NCBI GenBank assembly: GCA_022820925.1 | Contig: JAJEEO010000011.1 | Location: 1-64,000 of the forward strand | Reading direction: 5' to 3' | Source of the DNA: Acidimicrobiia bacterium | GTDB taxonomy: Bacteria > Actinomycetota > Acidimicrobiia > Acidimicrobiales > Poriferisodalaceae | DNA: 64,000 bases | In this document: in pieces, positions 17,757-26,791 of the stretch | Layout of the letters: every line of letters begins with the position of its first letter | Position numbering within the stretch: the stretch's first letter is position 1 | Position numbers and translations under genes: made by a program | Notes under the pieces: generated by a model | What the model was told of the DNA's origin: nothing | The model's input: only the letters and a program-made list of their open reading frames with translations | Database searches by the model: none

Positions 17757-18710
17757 TCACTGCGACTCCGCAGGGGGCTCGTGCACCCAGGGTTCTCGTG
17801 GCAAGGTCGTCGGGTCGAAGCGCTGCGCTGTCTCGGCGAGATCATCGAGGCGAGTGATCGGGTCGAGTCCGAGGCTCCTCAGCAGCAGGTTGACGATGTC
17901 GATTGGCGTCTCGCCGAGCGCCGACCGATCCCGCAAGGTGACGGCGCCGTCCCGCTTGGCGAGGCGGCGGCCTTCTGGGCCGAGCACCAGCGGCACGTGG
18001 GCGTAGGACGGAGGATCAAGTCCGAGCAGGCGCGCCAGATGCACTTGGCGCGGCGTGGACGGCAGCAGGTCGTCGCCCCGCACGACCTGATCCACACCCT
18101 GCGCTGCGTCGTCCACGACGACCGCGAGGTTGTAGGCCGGGGTGCCGTCGCCGCGCTGGATCACGAAGTCGTCGACGGTGCCGGCATAAGCGCCGAGCTG
18201 GCTGTCGACCACGGTCACCTCGGTGTGCTCGGGGCCGTCCGTGCCCACTCGCAGTCGCAGCGCCGGCGGTCGGCCCTCGGCCCGTCGCTGCTCTCGCTCA
18301 GCATGGGTCAACCGCCGGCAGGTGCCCGGGTAGGCGCCTTCAGGCGACGGCCCGTGCGGTGCTGCGGCGGCCTCCGCGATCTCTCGCCGCGTGCAGAAGC
18401 ACTCGTAGGTGAGCCCGCGCCGGCACAGATCGCTGATCGCGTCGCGGTACAGATCCAGGCGATCGCTCTGGCTGACCGGTTCGCCGTCCCAGTCCAGGCC
18501 CAGCGCGGCGCAATCTCGCAGCTGCGAGTCGTAGAACTGTGGTCGCACTGCGCCGTCGAGATCCTCGAAGCGCCACCACAAGCGTCCGCCGGCAGAGCGG
18601 GCGAACAGCCAGGCCAGCAGTGCGGTGCGCAGGTTGCCCAGGTGCAGGTCGCCCGTCGGGCTCGGCGCCCAGCGACCGACTGTCGGGTGTGGGGTAGCGG
18701 CTGCGGTCAA
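17757..18710 (-). CDS. gluQ: Glutamyl-Q tRNA(Asp) synthetase
   Basis: The protein (317 aa from a TTG start) matches the catalytic half of glutamyl-tRNA synthetase without the anticodon-binding domain, which is the hallmark of GluQ-RS, an enzyme that glutamylates the queuosine of tRNA(Asp). The HIGH-type motif is in APSPTGDLHLGN, and RLAKRDG corresponds to the KMSKS loop. The TTG at 18708-18710 overlaps the stop of the preceding gene (TTGA), which supports the start and coupled translation. A partial zinc-site-like Cys pair is present in ECFCTRREI with Tyr and Cys in YPGTC downstream, as in E. coli YadB. Confidence 0.9.
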   Translation of the reverse strand: MTAAATPHPTVGRWAPSPTGDLHLGNLRTALLAWLFARSAGGRLWWRFEDLDGAVRPQFYDSQLRDCAALGLDWDGEPVSQSDRLDLYRDAISDLCRRGLTYECFCTRREIAEAAAAPHGPSPEGAYPGTCRRLTHAEREQRRAEGRPPALRLRVGTDGPEHTEVTVVDSQLGAYAGTVDDFVIQRGDGTPAYNLAVVVDDAAQGVDQVVRGDDLLPSTPRQVHLARLLGLDPPSYAHVPLVLGPEGRRLAKRDGAVTLRDRSALGETPIDIVNLLLRSLGLDPITRLDDLAETAQRFDPTTLPREPWVHEPPAESQ

Positions 18711-19918
18711 GCGCTGCCCTCGGCGAGGGCCTTGATGCCCTCCACGCAGCGCGCCATGTTCGCCAGGTGCTCGTCCTGCCGGCGGGACAGGATGCGCGGC
18801 TCCTTGTCGGGCATCGCCGTGATCGCCACGGAGAGGCCCGATTCGCCCGGACCGATCCGCACGGTGTGGCGCAGCCGGCAGCGCTGGCCGTGCAACACGT
18901 CGATCTCGTAGCGCCACCGGGCGCCGGCTACTTCTTCGGTCTCGCCGGTCGCCCAGCCGAACAGCACGTTCGGCTCGTACTCGGTGACGGTGAGATCGAT
19001 ATTCCACTCGCCGATGGCGGGGTGCTGGTTGTGGCCGATGAACTTGGCGCCAGCGGCCGGGCCGTCGTAGCCCGGTGCCCACTCGGCGCGTACGAATTCC
19101 TCGGAGAAATCAGCCCCTGCGTTGATGTCGCTGACGATCTCCCACACGCGTTCGGCGGGTGCGTCGATGTCGACCTCGACCGTGGCGCCGGGCCCCTCGC
19201 TCAGCGACCGGGCGGCCGACTCGTCGCCTCGTGCCTCCCAGGTACGACCCCAGCCGTCCACGTACGCGATCTCATTGGCACGCCGGCGCGGGACCGAGCC
19301 GAACTCGGTGCCCTTCGACCACGCGAGCGGCAGCAGCGCCACCGGCGTGACGCCTTCGGGGATGCCGAGCACCTCGCGCAGCTCGTCATCCTTGTTCAAG
19401 ATGGCGGTGGTCCACGCCGTGGCGAGACCGCGGGCACGGGCGGCGAGGCAAAAGCTCCACGCCGACTGCAGCACCGAATCGAACAGGCCCGGCTTGCCGC
19501 TGTCGTCGTGCACCCCCCAGACGCACGGGATGACGATCACCGGTACCTCCGCGAGGTGCTCCGCAAGGTGATACGCCGACTTCATCACCTGCTCCATCGG
19601 GTGCCCGGTTCCCGCCGTCGCGTCGCGCCCTTGCTGCATGAACGCGCCGACGATCGAGTTGTACATGTCGCCTATGGCTTGACGCTGCTGGGGATCGCGG
19701 ATCAGCAGCCAGCGCCGGCTGGCCTGGTTGCCGCCGCCGGGCCCTTGCTCGGCCACGTCGATGCAGTCGAGGACGACGTCATGGGGGACGTCGCGTTCCA
19801 GATCCAGCCGCAGGCGCACCGACCGGGTGGTCGACAGCACCCCGTCGACTGATGCGAGGTCGACTTCGGCCGTGTCGTAGCGGGCAGGGACATGGGCGTT
19901 CAGCTCTGGCGTTGGCAT
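18707..19918 (-). CDS. Nitroreductase-family protein fused to an SRPBCC (START-like) domain
   Basis: The 403-aa protein has two parts. Residues 1-235 form a nitroreductase-like flavoprotein domain (LSTTRSVRLRLD, GGGNQASRRWLLI, SVLQSAWSFCLAARARGLATAW, and a C-terminal PRRRANEIAYVDGWG). Residues from about 240 to 403 are an SRPBCC lipid-binding-type domain opening VEVDIDAPAERVWEIVSDI. Nitroreductase-like enzymes reduce nitro groups, quinones or related substrates with FMN; the SRPBCC part would offer a hydrophobic pocket. The fusion is one uninterrupted frame, so it looks genuine. Start ATG at 19916-19918; the frame stays open upstream but overlaps the divergent lipoprotein gene. It is coupled to the GluQ-RS gene. 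Confidence 0.82.
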   Translation of the reverse strand: MPTPELNAHVPARYDTAEVDLASVDGVLSTTRSVRLRLDLERDVPHDVVLDCIDVAEQGPGGGNQASRRWLLIRDPQQRQAIGDMYNSIVGAFMQQGRDATAGTGHPMEQVMKSAYHLAEHLAEVPVIVIPCVWGVHDDSGKPGLFDSVLQSAWSFCLAARARGLATAWTTAILNKDDELREVLGIPEGVTPVALLPLAWSKGTEFGSVPRRRANEIAYVDGWGRTWEARGDESAARSLSEGPGATVEVDIDAPAERVWEIVSDINAGADFSEEFVRAEWAPGYDGPAAGAKFIGHNQHPAIGEWNIDLTVTEYEPNVLFGWATGETEEVAGARWRYEIDVLHGQRCRLRHTVRIGPGESGLSVAITAMPDKEPRILSRRQDEHLANMARCVEGIKALAEGSA

Positions 19919-19961
19919 AGCCGCCAGTATTGCCGCCTCACTCAATAGTTTCTCCGGCGTG

Positions 19962-21605
19962 ATGAACCCCTCGCCGGCCAGGCGGCACGACGCTCGGCCG
20001 ATCAGGTCCGGTGCGGTGCTGGCGTGCGCCGCCCTCGCGCTGGCGTGCGGTGCGTGCTCGCTGCGTCTGCTGGAGCAGCCAGAAACCGAGGAGCCCTCCG
20101 CGCCGGCGGAGACGGGTGATCCCGCCGCCGAGACGACGGACGGCGCGGCAACAGGCGCCTCTGAGGTGGCCAGTACGACCGAGACTGTCGGGACCGCCGC
20201 GACAACCGAGGTGCCCGCCCCGCCCACGACGGTCCGTGACTGTTCGCCCCGGGCCAGCGCCGGTGAGATTGCTCTCGACACCGCCGACGCCGTGACGCTC
20301 AGCTTCGACATAGCGCGCACGCTCTACGGCTGCGCCGACGAGGTCGGACTGGCGCTCGTCCGGAGTCCCGAAGCGATCGTCGCGTTGGCCGCACACGATC
20401 TTCGGGGGCCGCTGCTGCTCGTCGAGTCGTGGTCCTCGGCCGACCTGATCGATGAGATCCGCCGCTTGGCTCCTGAGCGAATCGTGATAGCGGGCTTCAG
20501 CGAGCAGATCCTCGAACGACGGCTCGCCGGCTTCGACATCGAGCGGGTTCCGGTCGAGCTGTCGGCATCGCGGCCGCCGGGCGATGTGCCGCACGAGCGC
20601 TTGTGGATCGTCGGCAGCGCCGAGCAAGCGGCCGTGCTCGGAGCCCTCGTTCGACCCCTCGGCGGGGCAGCGCTTGCCGCGGAAGGAGACATGCGAGCCC
20701 TGGCTCCAGTCGAACGCGAGATGCTGCGGCGCGCGGCGAGCGTGGAGGTGCACACCGATCTGGGGCCCGATGCGCGGTGGCAGATGGAGGTTGTCCGCAG
20801 CGGCGCTGAACTGCCTGGCGGCGGCCTGCTCATCTTCGACCGTGACGGCGTGCGCCGGTTTGTGGCCATGTACGGCCACCCGTCGACGTCGCAACTCGGG
20901 GTGCTCGGTGAGCAGGGCCCAGCCGAGGGAGTGGCGCGGTTGCGGTCCATTGCCGAGGGTTACGACGCCGACGGGGCAGACGTGGTGCTCGCCTTCGAGA
21001 TCATCGCCACCGTCGCCTCTGCGCAGGCGGGCCGTGACGGTGACTATTCCAATGAGACCGCCCTCGACGACATCAGGCCGTGGATCGCGGAAGCGGCCGC
21101 GAACGACATGTACGTAGTGCTGGACCTGCAGCCGGGCCGCACCGATTTCCTCAGCCAGGCAAAGCAGTACGAGGAGTTGCTGCGGCTTCCCCATGTCGGG
21201 CTGGCGCTCGATCCCGAGTGGCGCCTCAAGCCCGGCCAGGTCCACCTGCGCCAGATCGGCACGGTCGATGCGGCCGAGATCAACGAGGTCGTGCGTTGGC
21301 TGGCCGATCTCGTCCGCACCGAGGCCCTCCCGCAGAAGCTGCTGGTGCTGCACCAGTTCCGTTTCTCGATGATCACCAACCGCGAACTGATCGAGACGCC
21401 GCCGGAGCTGGCGGTGCTGGTCCACATGGACGGTCAGGGCCCGATCAATACCAAGTACAGCACCTGGGATGCGCTGACCGGCGAGCCCGACGCCGACCGC
21501 TTCTGGTGGGGCTGGAAGAACTTCTACGACGAGGACTCGCCGACGCCCACCGCCGAACAGGTGCTGGCGCTCACGCCAGTGCCCCTGTTCGTGTCGTACC
21601 AGTAG
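19962..21605 (+). CDS. Lipoprotein with cell-wall-binding-repeat-like N-terminus, function unknown
   Basis: The 547-aa product has a basic start, a hydrophobic stretch and a Cys in ACGACS, predicting lipid anchoring, followed by a Glu/Thr/Ala/Pro linker of about 60 residues. The next part (about 105-200) resembles the cell-wall-binding repeat 2 pattern (IARTLYGCADEVGLALV, APERIVIAGFSEQIL), a family seen in Gram-positive surface proteins. The C-terminal half (about 330-547) looks like a TIM-barrel-type fold, with VVLAFEIIATVAS and MYVVLDLQPGRTDF, and could be a glycosidase-like domain; I cannot name it. It diverges from the nitroreductase fusion. A GTG at 19959 could also be the start. Confidence 0.72.
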   Translation: MNPSPARRHDARPIRSGAVLACAALALACGACSLRLLEQPETEEPSAPAETGDPAAETTDGAATGASEVASTTETVGTAATTEVPAPPTTVRDCSPRASAGEIALDTADAVTLSFDIARTLYGCADEVGLALVRSPEAIVALAAHDLRGPLLLVESWSSADLIDEIRRLAPERIVIAGFSEQILERRLAGFDIERVPVELSASRPPGDVPHERLWIVGSAEQAAVLGALVRPLGGAALAAEGDMRALAPVEREMLRRAASVEVHTDLGPDARWQMEVVRSGAELPGGGLLIFDRDGVRRFVAMYGHPSTSQLGVLGEQGPAEGVARLRSIAEGYDADGADVVLAFEIIATVASAQAGRDGDYSNETALDDIRPWIAEAAANDMYVVLDLQPGRTDFLSQAKQYEELLRLPHVGLALDPEWRLKPGQVHLRQIGTVDAAEINEVVRWLADLVRTEALPQKLLVLHQFRFSMITNRELIETPPELAVLVHMDGQGPINTKYSTWDALTGEPDADRFWWGWKNFYDEDSPTPTAEQVLALTPVPLFVSYQ

Positions 21606-21641
21606 GCCGCCGCCTTCACCTCAGCCTCTAGCCTCCGCGGC

Positions 21642-22805
21642 ATGGCACGGCTGCCGTACCTGAGTTCGCGCCTGCAGGGTTACCAGTCGACGATCTTCGC
21701 CGAGATGTCGGCGCTGGCGGTGCGCACCGGGGCCATCAATCTCGGCCAGGGCTTCCCTGACACCGACGGGCCGACCGAGGTGCTCGAAGCGGCGGTTGCA
21801 GCGATCCGCAGCGGCACGGCCAACCAGTACCCGCCGGGCATTGGCATCGGTGAGTTGCGTCATGCGGTCGCCCGGCACCAGAAGCGCTTCTGGGGCATGG
21901 AGGTCGATCCCGACAGCGAGGTGCTGATCACCGCTGGTGCCAGCGAGGCCCTTGCAGCCAGCATCCTGGCGCTGACCGAAATGGGCGACGACGTGCTCAC
22001 CTTCGAGCCGTGGTACGACCTGTATGGCGCGGTGATCTCGATGGCGGGGGCGGTGCGCAAGGTGGTGACGCTTCGCCCGCCCGACTACGGATTCGATCCT
22101 GACGAGCTGGCCGCGGCGGTGACTCCGCGCACCCGGATGCTGGTGCTCAACAGCCCCCACAACCCCACCGGCAAGGTGTTCAGCCGGGCGGAGCTGGAGG
22201 CCGTCGCTGCGGTGGCGATCGAGCGAGACCTCATCGTGGTCACCGACGAGGTGTACGAGCACTTGACCTTTGACGGCGAGCACATCCCGATCGCGACACT
22301 GCCGGGCATGGCCGACCGCACCGTCACCATCTCCAGCGGCGGCAAGACGTTCGCGGTCACCGGATGGAAGATCGGCTGGGTGTGCGCCTGCCCCGAGTTG
22401 GTGGCCGCCGTGCGCACAGCCAAGCAATGGCTGACCTACGTCAGCGGCGGGCCATTCCAGCATGCGATCGCGGCGGGGCTCGACCTCGACGACGACTACT
22501 TCACGGCCCAGGCCGATGACCTGCGAGCGAAGCGAGACCGGCTGTCCTCCGGACTGCGCTCGACGGGGCTCGAGGTCTTCGAGCCGTCGGGCACCTACTT
22601 CATCACGGCTGACATCCGCTCGATCGGCCACGACGACGGCATCGAGTTCTGCTGGGGCCTGCCCGAACGCATCGGCGTGGCCGCGGTCCCGAACGTCGTC
22701 ATGTACGACAACGTCCACGAGGGCCGCCACCTCGTCCGCTTCGCGTTCTGCAAGCAGCACGACGTCCTCGACGCAGCCATAGAGCGCCTCCGCACCCTGA
22801 CTTGA
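21642..22805 (+). CDS. PLP-dependent class I/II aminotransferase (DapC/kynurenine-aminotransferase-like)
   Basis: The 387-aa fold type I aminotransferase has INLGQGFPDTDGP, NQYPPGIGIGELRHAV, the NSPHNPTGKVF block that contacts PLP and SSGGKTFAVTGWKIGW, where Lys235 would form the internal aldimine. The QGFPD signature is shared by kynurenine/glutamine aminotransferases and actinobacterial succinyl-diaminopimelate transaminases (DapC). Without dap neighbours I cannot choose between amino-acid biosynthesis and catabolism. It is a single gene, with a hairpin directly after its stop. Confidence 0.88.
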   Translation: MARLPYLSSRLQGYQSTIFAEMSALAVRTGAINLGQGFPDTDGPTEVLEAAVAAIRSGTANQYPPGIGIGELRHAVARHQKRFWGMEVDPDSEVLITAGASEALAASILALTEMGDDVLTFEPWYDLYGAVISMAGAVRKVVTLRPPDYGFDPDELAAAVTPRTRMLVLNSPHNPTGKVFSRAELEAVAAVAIERDLIVVTDEVYEHLTFDGEHIPIATLPGMADRTVTISSGGKTFAVTGWKIGWVCACPELVAAVRTAKQWLTYVSGGPFQHAIAAGLDLDDDYFTAQADDLRAKRDRLSSGLRSTGLEVFEPSGTYFITADIRSIGHDDGIEFCWGLPERIGVAAVPNVVMYDNVHEGRHLVRFAFCKQHDVLDAAIERLRTLT

Positions 22806-22827
22806 CCGGCCTGCACGATGGCCGGTT
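22804..22827 (+). terminator. Candidate hairpin terminator
   Basis: A 7-bp perfect stem ACCGGCC/GGCCGGT with an 8-base loop overlaps the aminotransferase stop codon. A U-tract is absent. It also marks the start of the accessory segment. Confidence 0.4.
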
Positions 22828-22934
22828 CGCTGTGTCACTGCGCACCGGCCGTGGACAATGTCGAGTGGCGGTGCTGCCATGAGCTGCTTCGGCAGCGGGC
22901 GATCATCTGCAACTGCACCGGTACAGTCGAGAAT

Positions 22935-23225
22935 GTGACCCGTCGCGACGCGGTGCTCGAGACTCATCGGACAGCGATCCGAGTCGCCGCGGAACGCGCC
23001 AAGGCACGATCCATATCGTTGGTTGGCTCAGTGGCTCGAAACGAGGACACTGATCGGAGCGACTACGACTTCCTCGTCGAGTTCGACGAAGACGCCGATC
23101 TGTTCGACATTGCGGGTCTTCAAGTGGACCTGACCGAATTGCTCGGCCAGCATGTGGACGTTGTCGATTCCTCGGCAGTGCGCGAGAGCCACCGGGGAAT
23201 GTTCGAGGACGCAATTCCCCTGTGA
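22935..23225 (+). CDS. mntA: MntA-type minimal nucleotidyltransferase (HepT/MntA antitoxin)
   Basis: The 96-aa protein shows the nucleotidyltransferase signature GSVARNEDTDRSDYDFLV (31-48): GS followed by the two acidic residues Asp43 and Asp45. In HepT/MntA systems this enzyme adds AMP to the HEPN toxin and silences it. I took the GTG at 22935, which gives the usual MNT length; the frame is open further upstream without a good start. Its TGA overlaps the GTG of the HEPN gene (GTGA, 23222-23225), the standard arrangement. Confidence 0.82.
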   Translation: MTRRDAVLETHRTAIRVAAERAKARSISLVGSVARNEDTDRSDYDFLVEFDEDADLFDIAGLQVDLTELLGQHVDVVDSSAVRESHRGMFEDAIPL

Positions 23226-23551
23226 CCCGTAGCGACACCGAGCGTGTTCACGACATTCTCGATGCGTGCGACAAGCTGGTCGAGATTGCGGCGCTGGGCC
23301 GCGCGGAATACGACCGAAGCTGGATTCTCCAGAGCGCCGCTGAGAGACAACTCGAGATCATCGGCGAAGCGATGGCCAATTTGTCGACGGACTTCTTCGG
23401 AGACGAGGACAGGTTGCCGATTCGACAGGCGAAGGGTCTCCGCAACGTCATCTCGCACGAGTACTTCAGGCTGCACCGCGACCGAGTCTGGAATGTCGTC
23501 GAAAACAGAATTCCCCAGCTCTTGTCGGCCTTAGCCGACTACAGGGAATAG
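23222..23551 (+). CDS. hepT: HepT-type HEPN RNase toxin (DUF86)
   Basis: The 109-aa, all-helical HEPN protein has the catalytic RX4H motif RNVISH (Arg74-His79) followed by EYF, where the Tyr after the motif is the residue modified by MntA in characterised pairs. WILQSAAERQLEIIGEA is the typical first-helix block of the family. Paired with the overlapping nucleotidyltransferase it forms a toxin-antitoxin module, often carried in defence islands. Confidence 0.85.
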   Translation: MTRSDTERVHDILDACDKLVEIAALGRAEYDRSWILQSAAERQLEIIGEAMANLSTDFFGDEDRLPIRQAKGLRNVISHEYFRLHRDRVWNVVENRIPQLLSALADYRE

Positions 23552-23655
23552 GAACCCGGCACCTGACGCGTAGCCCTACCATGCGCGGCCGGACTAGGAA
23601 CACCTGAATCGCTCGCGAATCTCATCCGGGCCGATCGAGGAGGTCTTGGGCAATC

Positions 23656-24663
23656 GTGGTTGCAGAGAACGACTGGAACGATCTCCGCAACAGGTTTCCC
23701 GCCGTCTTGTTCCGGCTCAGCCATCGAACGAAGAAGAAGTACCGGAGCGGATATCGCGAGGGCGACAAAGACGGAGAATGGCCGCAGCCGGTCGTCGACT
23801 CGATGCGCGGCTGGTGGGAGATCGCCGGTGACGATGTGCAGGCTCTGCACGACGAACAGGCGCTGGGCGTCGGGTACGCGGTCGCCTTCCACCAGGGGCG
23901 CACCCTGGCCGTGGTGCAGATCAACGGCTGGCGTTGGGTCGCTGGTCTCAAGGGAGACGACCATCACAAGAAAGCGGTAGACACACTCCGCGTCGACCCG
24001 CGGGAGGGACTGGAATCGGGACCAATTGAGGACGAGCGTTGGCGCCGCTTTGAGCATGACGGTCAGCGTCTCCGCTGGGCATTCGAGGCCAGTCCAGCGC
24101 CCGACGATGTGCACAGGGCATGGATGGGTGAGGATCAGAACGGCACGCCAATCGGCGGGATGCGCCGCGACACCATCGTGTCGGTCTGGCCTTACTCGCT
24201 CGTCGACGACGAACGCGATCTCATCGAACGGGCGCTGCGAATCCTCGGAGCGGAGTTGCAAGGGCACTTCGCGAGGAGCTTCGGACAGGTTCAAACGACG
24301 ACTCTGATAAGAGATGCCTATGGGGACGAGGTTCGGAGCGACCGCTATCTGGATCCTCCACTCGGGACGTTCTCTCACGATCCCGGGCACTGGCTCCGCG
24401 TTGTCCTAAGCAACTGGAGCATCGTGCGGGGCTCCTTGCTGCCGCTGACCGACGATGACTTCCACCAATTGCGCCGCTTTAGGAATGACTGGGCGCACTT
24501 CGCCTACCGACAGGAGGTCACGGAGGACGAAATCGCCAGCCTCAGATGCATGACCGAACTGCTTGACGGCATCGGCGCCAAGAGTGCTGCGACCACCGTG
24601 AAGTTCATCTGCAAGGTGCTCGGAGTTCAAGTCGGCCGACGGCAAGAAGCAGCAACAAGCTGA
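23656..24663 (+). CDS. Hypothetical protein with C-terminal Swt1-like HEPN motif
   Basis: The 335-aa protein is not a member of a family I can name overall. In the C-terminal third it has RNDWAH (Arg276-His281), the wording of HEPN domains of the Swt1 type, usually RNA-cutting or substrate-sensing domains in defence proteins. The N-terminal two thirds hold LAVVQINGWRWV and a QRLRWAFEAS stretch with no recognised motif. It follows the HepT/MntA pair by about 100 bp on the same strand and its base composition is slightly lower in GC than its neighbours, which suggests an acquired accessory island. The start is a GTG about 12 bases after GAGGAGG. Confidence 0.6.
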   Translation: MVAENDWNDLRNRFPAVLFRLSHRTKKKYRSGYREGDKDGEWPQPVVDSMRGWWEIAGDDVQALHDEQALGVGYAVAFHQGRTLAVVQINGWRWVAGLKGDDHHKKAVDTLRVDPREGLESGPIEDERWRRFEHDGQRLRWAFEASPAPDDVHRAWMGEDQNGTPIGGMRRDTIVSVWPYSLVDDERDLIERALRILGAELQGHFARSFGQVQTTTLIRDAYGDEVRSDRYLDPPLGTFSHDPGHWLRVVLSNWSIVRGSLLPLTDDDFHQLRRFRNDWAHFAYRQEVTEDEIASLRCMTELLDGIGAKSAATTVKFICKVLGVQVGRRQEAATS

Positions 24664-24713
24664 GCAGCCTTGACTTCCAAATCAGTGCCCCATTTCTCGG
24701 GTGGCTCCTGCTG

Positions 24714-24995
24714 TCAGGAAGGCTGGGCTGGTGTGTCGTAGCGCTGCTGGGCTTCTGCTTCCGGCAGGCCAAGCAGTTCGCCGATGCGCTGCCACGAGAC
24801 TCCGTCAACGCGAGCTGCGGTCACCTTGGCGCGAATCAACTCGTCTGGGCTCTTGGAGTCGTTTGCCGCGCAACGGAGCCACCAGTCGGAGATCGGGCGG
24901 CGGACGGCTCGATCAAGATCGAAGTTCTCGTACCGTCGAGCCACCTCATCCCAATCGCCGTTGTCCATGAGTTCGTCGATTGGTGGCTCAGGCAT
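24714..24995 (-). CDS. Small antitoxin-like HTH protein, orphan paralogue
   Basis: The 93-aa protein begins MPEPPIDELMDNGDWDEVA and ends with SWQRIGELLGLPEAEAQQRY, a helix-turn-helix-like segment also seen in small regulator and antitoxin proteins. It is a near copy of the 93-aa protein at 29520-29801, with long identical stretches such as AVRRPISDWWLRCAA. The other copy is coupled to a toxin-like gene; here the preceding gene is a membrane protein overlapping by 8 bp, and no toxin is seen. It may be an orphan antitoxin or one whose partner was lost. Confidence 0.72.
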   Translation of the reverse strand: MPEPPIDELMDNGDWDEVARRYENFDLDRAVRRPISDWWLRCAANDSKSPDELIRAKVTAARVDGVSWQRIGELLGLPEAEAQQRYDTPAQPS

Positions 24996-25632
24996 GGTTT
25001 GCGGTTCTAGCGCGTCGGGAGCCGAAGAGGGTGACGGCGAGGGTGGAGCCGATCATGCCGCCCGTGGTGGACAGGACAAGGTCGGCGACGGTGTCGTCGT
25101 AGGTGAGGTCGAGGCCGCCGCCCGCGCCGGTCTCGGCCACGATCCACTCGGCTGCTTCCCAGCCCACGATGGCGAGCGCTCCGAGACCGGCGCCGAGCAG
25201 CCAGGCATCGCCGCGGGACAAGCGGTTCGCGGCGCCGCCGCGGCGGTAGCGCCACGCGTGGAACGCGCCGACGAGCAGGATCCAGTTGAGCGTGTGGAGC
25301 ACGTCGTCGGTGGCGTCGAACGTGTCGTAGACGTACGCCAGGTTGCCGAGCGTGTCGATCAGGAACGGGGCCACGATGAGCATGTCGGCAGTTGCTGGGT
25401 AGGGCCGGAACCGCCCGCGCCATGCAAGCGGCACCACTACCGCTGACAGCATGAACAGCGGGAACCGGAACGCCATTCCCTTGCCTTCGAGGTGATCGAG
25501 CGGCACGGCGATGGCCACTACGAAGCACAGCGCCATCGCCGCTTTGAACGCCATCGCAACGGCGACGGCACGGCGGCGGCTGTCGAGCGCTGCGACGCCG
25601 GTCGGCTGGCTGTCGCCGGTTGCGTTCGTCAC
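24988..25632 (-). CDS. YjdF/DUF2238-like membrane protein
   Basis: A 214-aa protein with about five or six membrane helices: a first at 25-45 (AMAFKAAMALCFVVAIAV), then FPLFMLSAVVVPLA and MLIVAPFLIDTLGNLAYVYD. DTFDATDDVLHTLNWILLVGAFHAW resembles the conserved block of the DUF2238/YjdF family, whose function is unknown. The start is a GTG at 25630-25632. Its 3' end overlaps the start of the small antitoxin-like gene, so the two may be co-translated by chance arrangement rather than function. Confidence 0.68.
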   Translation of the reverse strand: MTNATGDSQPTGVAALDSRRRAVAVAMAFKAAMALCFVVAIAVPLDHLEGKGMAFRFPLFMLSAVVVPLAWRGRFRPYPATADMLIVAPFLIDTLGNLAYVYDTFDATDDVLHTLNWILLVGAFHAWRYRRGGAANRLSRGDAWLLGAGLGALAIVGWEAAEWIVAETGAGGGLDLTYDDTVADLVLSTTGGMIGSTLAVTLFGSRRARTANHA

Positions 25633-25648
25633 AGTTCCGAGACCGGGC

Positions 25649-26791
25649 TCAGGAGCCTGCTCGCAGGGGAGCGATCACGCCCTCGGCGAACTCGTTGAGC
25701 ATGGCCAGCTCCTGGTCCTGGGTGAAGTAGCCGACGTGGTGCCACAGGAAGAACTCGGTGACGCCGAACTCCTCGTGCAGCGAGGCGACGTGGTCGAGTT
25801 CCTCTTCCCGGCTGCCTCGCCACAAACGCCCCATCGGCACCACGTAGGGCGGCGCGTTGTAGGCCCAGTTGAACAGCTCTTCGAAGCCGGCGTACAGATC
25901 GGCGCCCTCGGCCGGCGTGCGGCCCATCGTGAGGTGGCCGCCGATCGCCAGCGCGTCAGCGGCCGTGGTGTCACGCCCCGAGCTGTGCGCCTCCTCGAGG
26001 TAGATGTCGAGCGCGGTGCCGATGAAGCTCTGCCGCTCGGGTGCCACGAAGCTGACCATCTTGCCGCCCTCGCGGGCCCAGAACTTCGACGTCTCCATGC
26101 TGTAGCTGAACGGTGCGTACACCGGCGGGTGCGGCTGCTGTAGCGGCCGGGGCACGATGCCGATCTCGCGCAGCGTCTTGTTCTCGTCGACCGCCGTCGG
26201 GTCGAAGTCGTCGGTCGGCGGGAAGTGCCATTCCATCTCGGGCGGGGCCTCCCAGAACTCGCCTTGGATCGACACCTTGTCCTGCGTCCACAGCGACTTC
26301 ACCAGGTGCCAGTTCTCGTACAGGGCCCGGCGGCTGCGCTGGTCGGCATCGGATTTGTCGGACTCGGTGGAGGTGATGCCCAGGTGCTGGCCGAACGTGC
26401 CGGTCCAGCGCGGCGTGTTGCCGCGGGTGAAGCCCACGAAGGTGCGGCCGCCGGTGAAGTGGTCGAGGATGGCGAGGTTCTCGGCGAGCTGAATGGGGTT
26501 CACTGCGGTGAGGTTCATGCCGAGCTGGCCCACCCGCATCCGCTCGGTGTGCTGGGCCACGAAGTAGTCCCAGAACAGCGGGTTGGTCGTGGTCTCGATG
26601 CCTTCGACCTGCATGTGCTGCTCGGTCATCGCGAAGCCGTCGTAGCCGACCGACTCGGCGAACTGCATCTGGGTGCGCACGTGGTCCATGAGGGTCTGCC
26701 AGCGCTCGGGCATCGAACCGGCGAGGCCGATCTGCTCGTCGCGGCGGCGCATGTACGGCACGACCAGGATCGTGAAGCGGAAGTCAGTCAT
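25649..26791 (-). CDS. Luciferase-like flavin-dependent oxidoreductase
   Basis: The 380-aa protein has SVGYDGFAMTEQHMQVEG, GQLGMNLTAVNPIQLAENLAILDHFTGGRTFVGF and APFSYSMETSKFWAREGG, the luciferase-like blocks in the order found in the longer flavin-dependent branch (the TEQHMQ segment corresponds to the EHHF motif). A C-terminal RLWRGSREEELDHVASLHEEFGVTEFFLWHHVG stretch is distinctive. Substrate unknown. It runs toward the DUF2238 gene and away from the PaaK gene, with about 180 bp to the divergent start. Confidence 0.83.
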   Translation of the reverse strand: MTDFRFTILVVPYMRRRDEQIGLAGSMPERWQTLMDHVRTQMQFAESVGYDGFAMTEQHMQVEGIETTTNPLFWDYFVAQHTERMRVGQLGMNLTAVNPIQLAENLAILDHFTGGRTFVGFTRGNTPRWTGTFGQHLGITSTESDKSDADQRSRRALYENWHLVKSLWTQDKVSIQGEFWEAPPEMEWHFPPTDDFDPTAVDENKTLREIGIVPRPLQQPHPPVYAPFSYSMETSKFWAREGGKMVSFVAPERQSFIGTALDIYLEEAHSSGRDTTAADALAIGGHLTMGRTPAEGADLYAGFEELFNWAYNAPPYVVPMGRLWRGSREEELDHVASLHEEFGVTEFFLWHHVGYFTQDQELAMLNEFAEGVIAPLRAGS

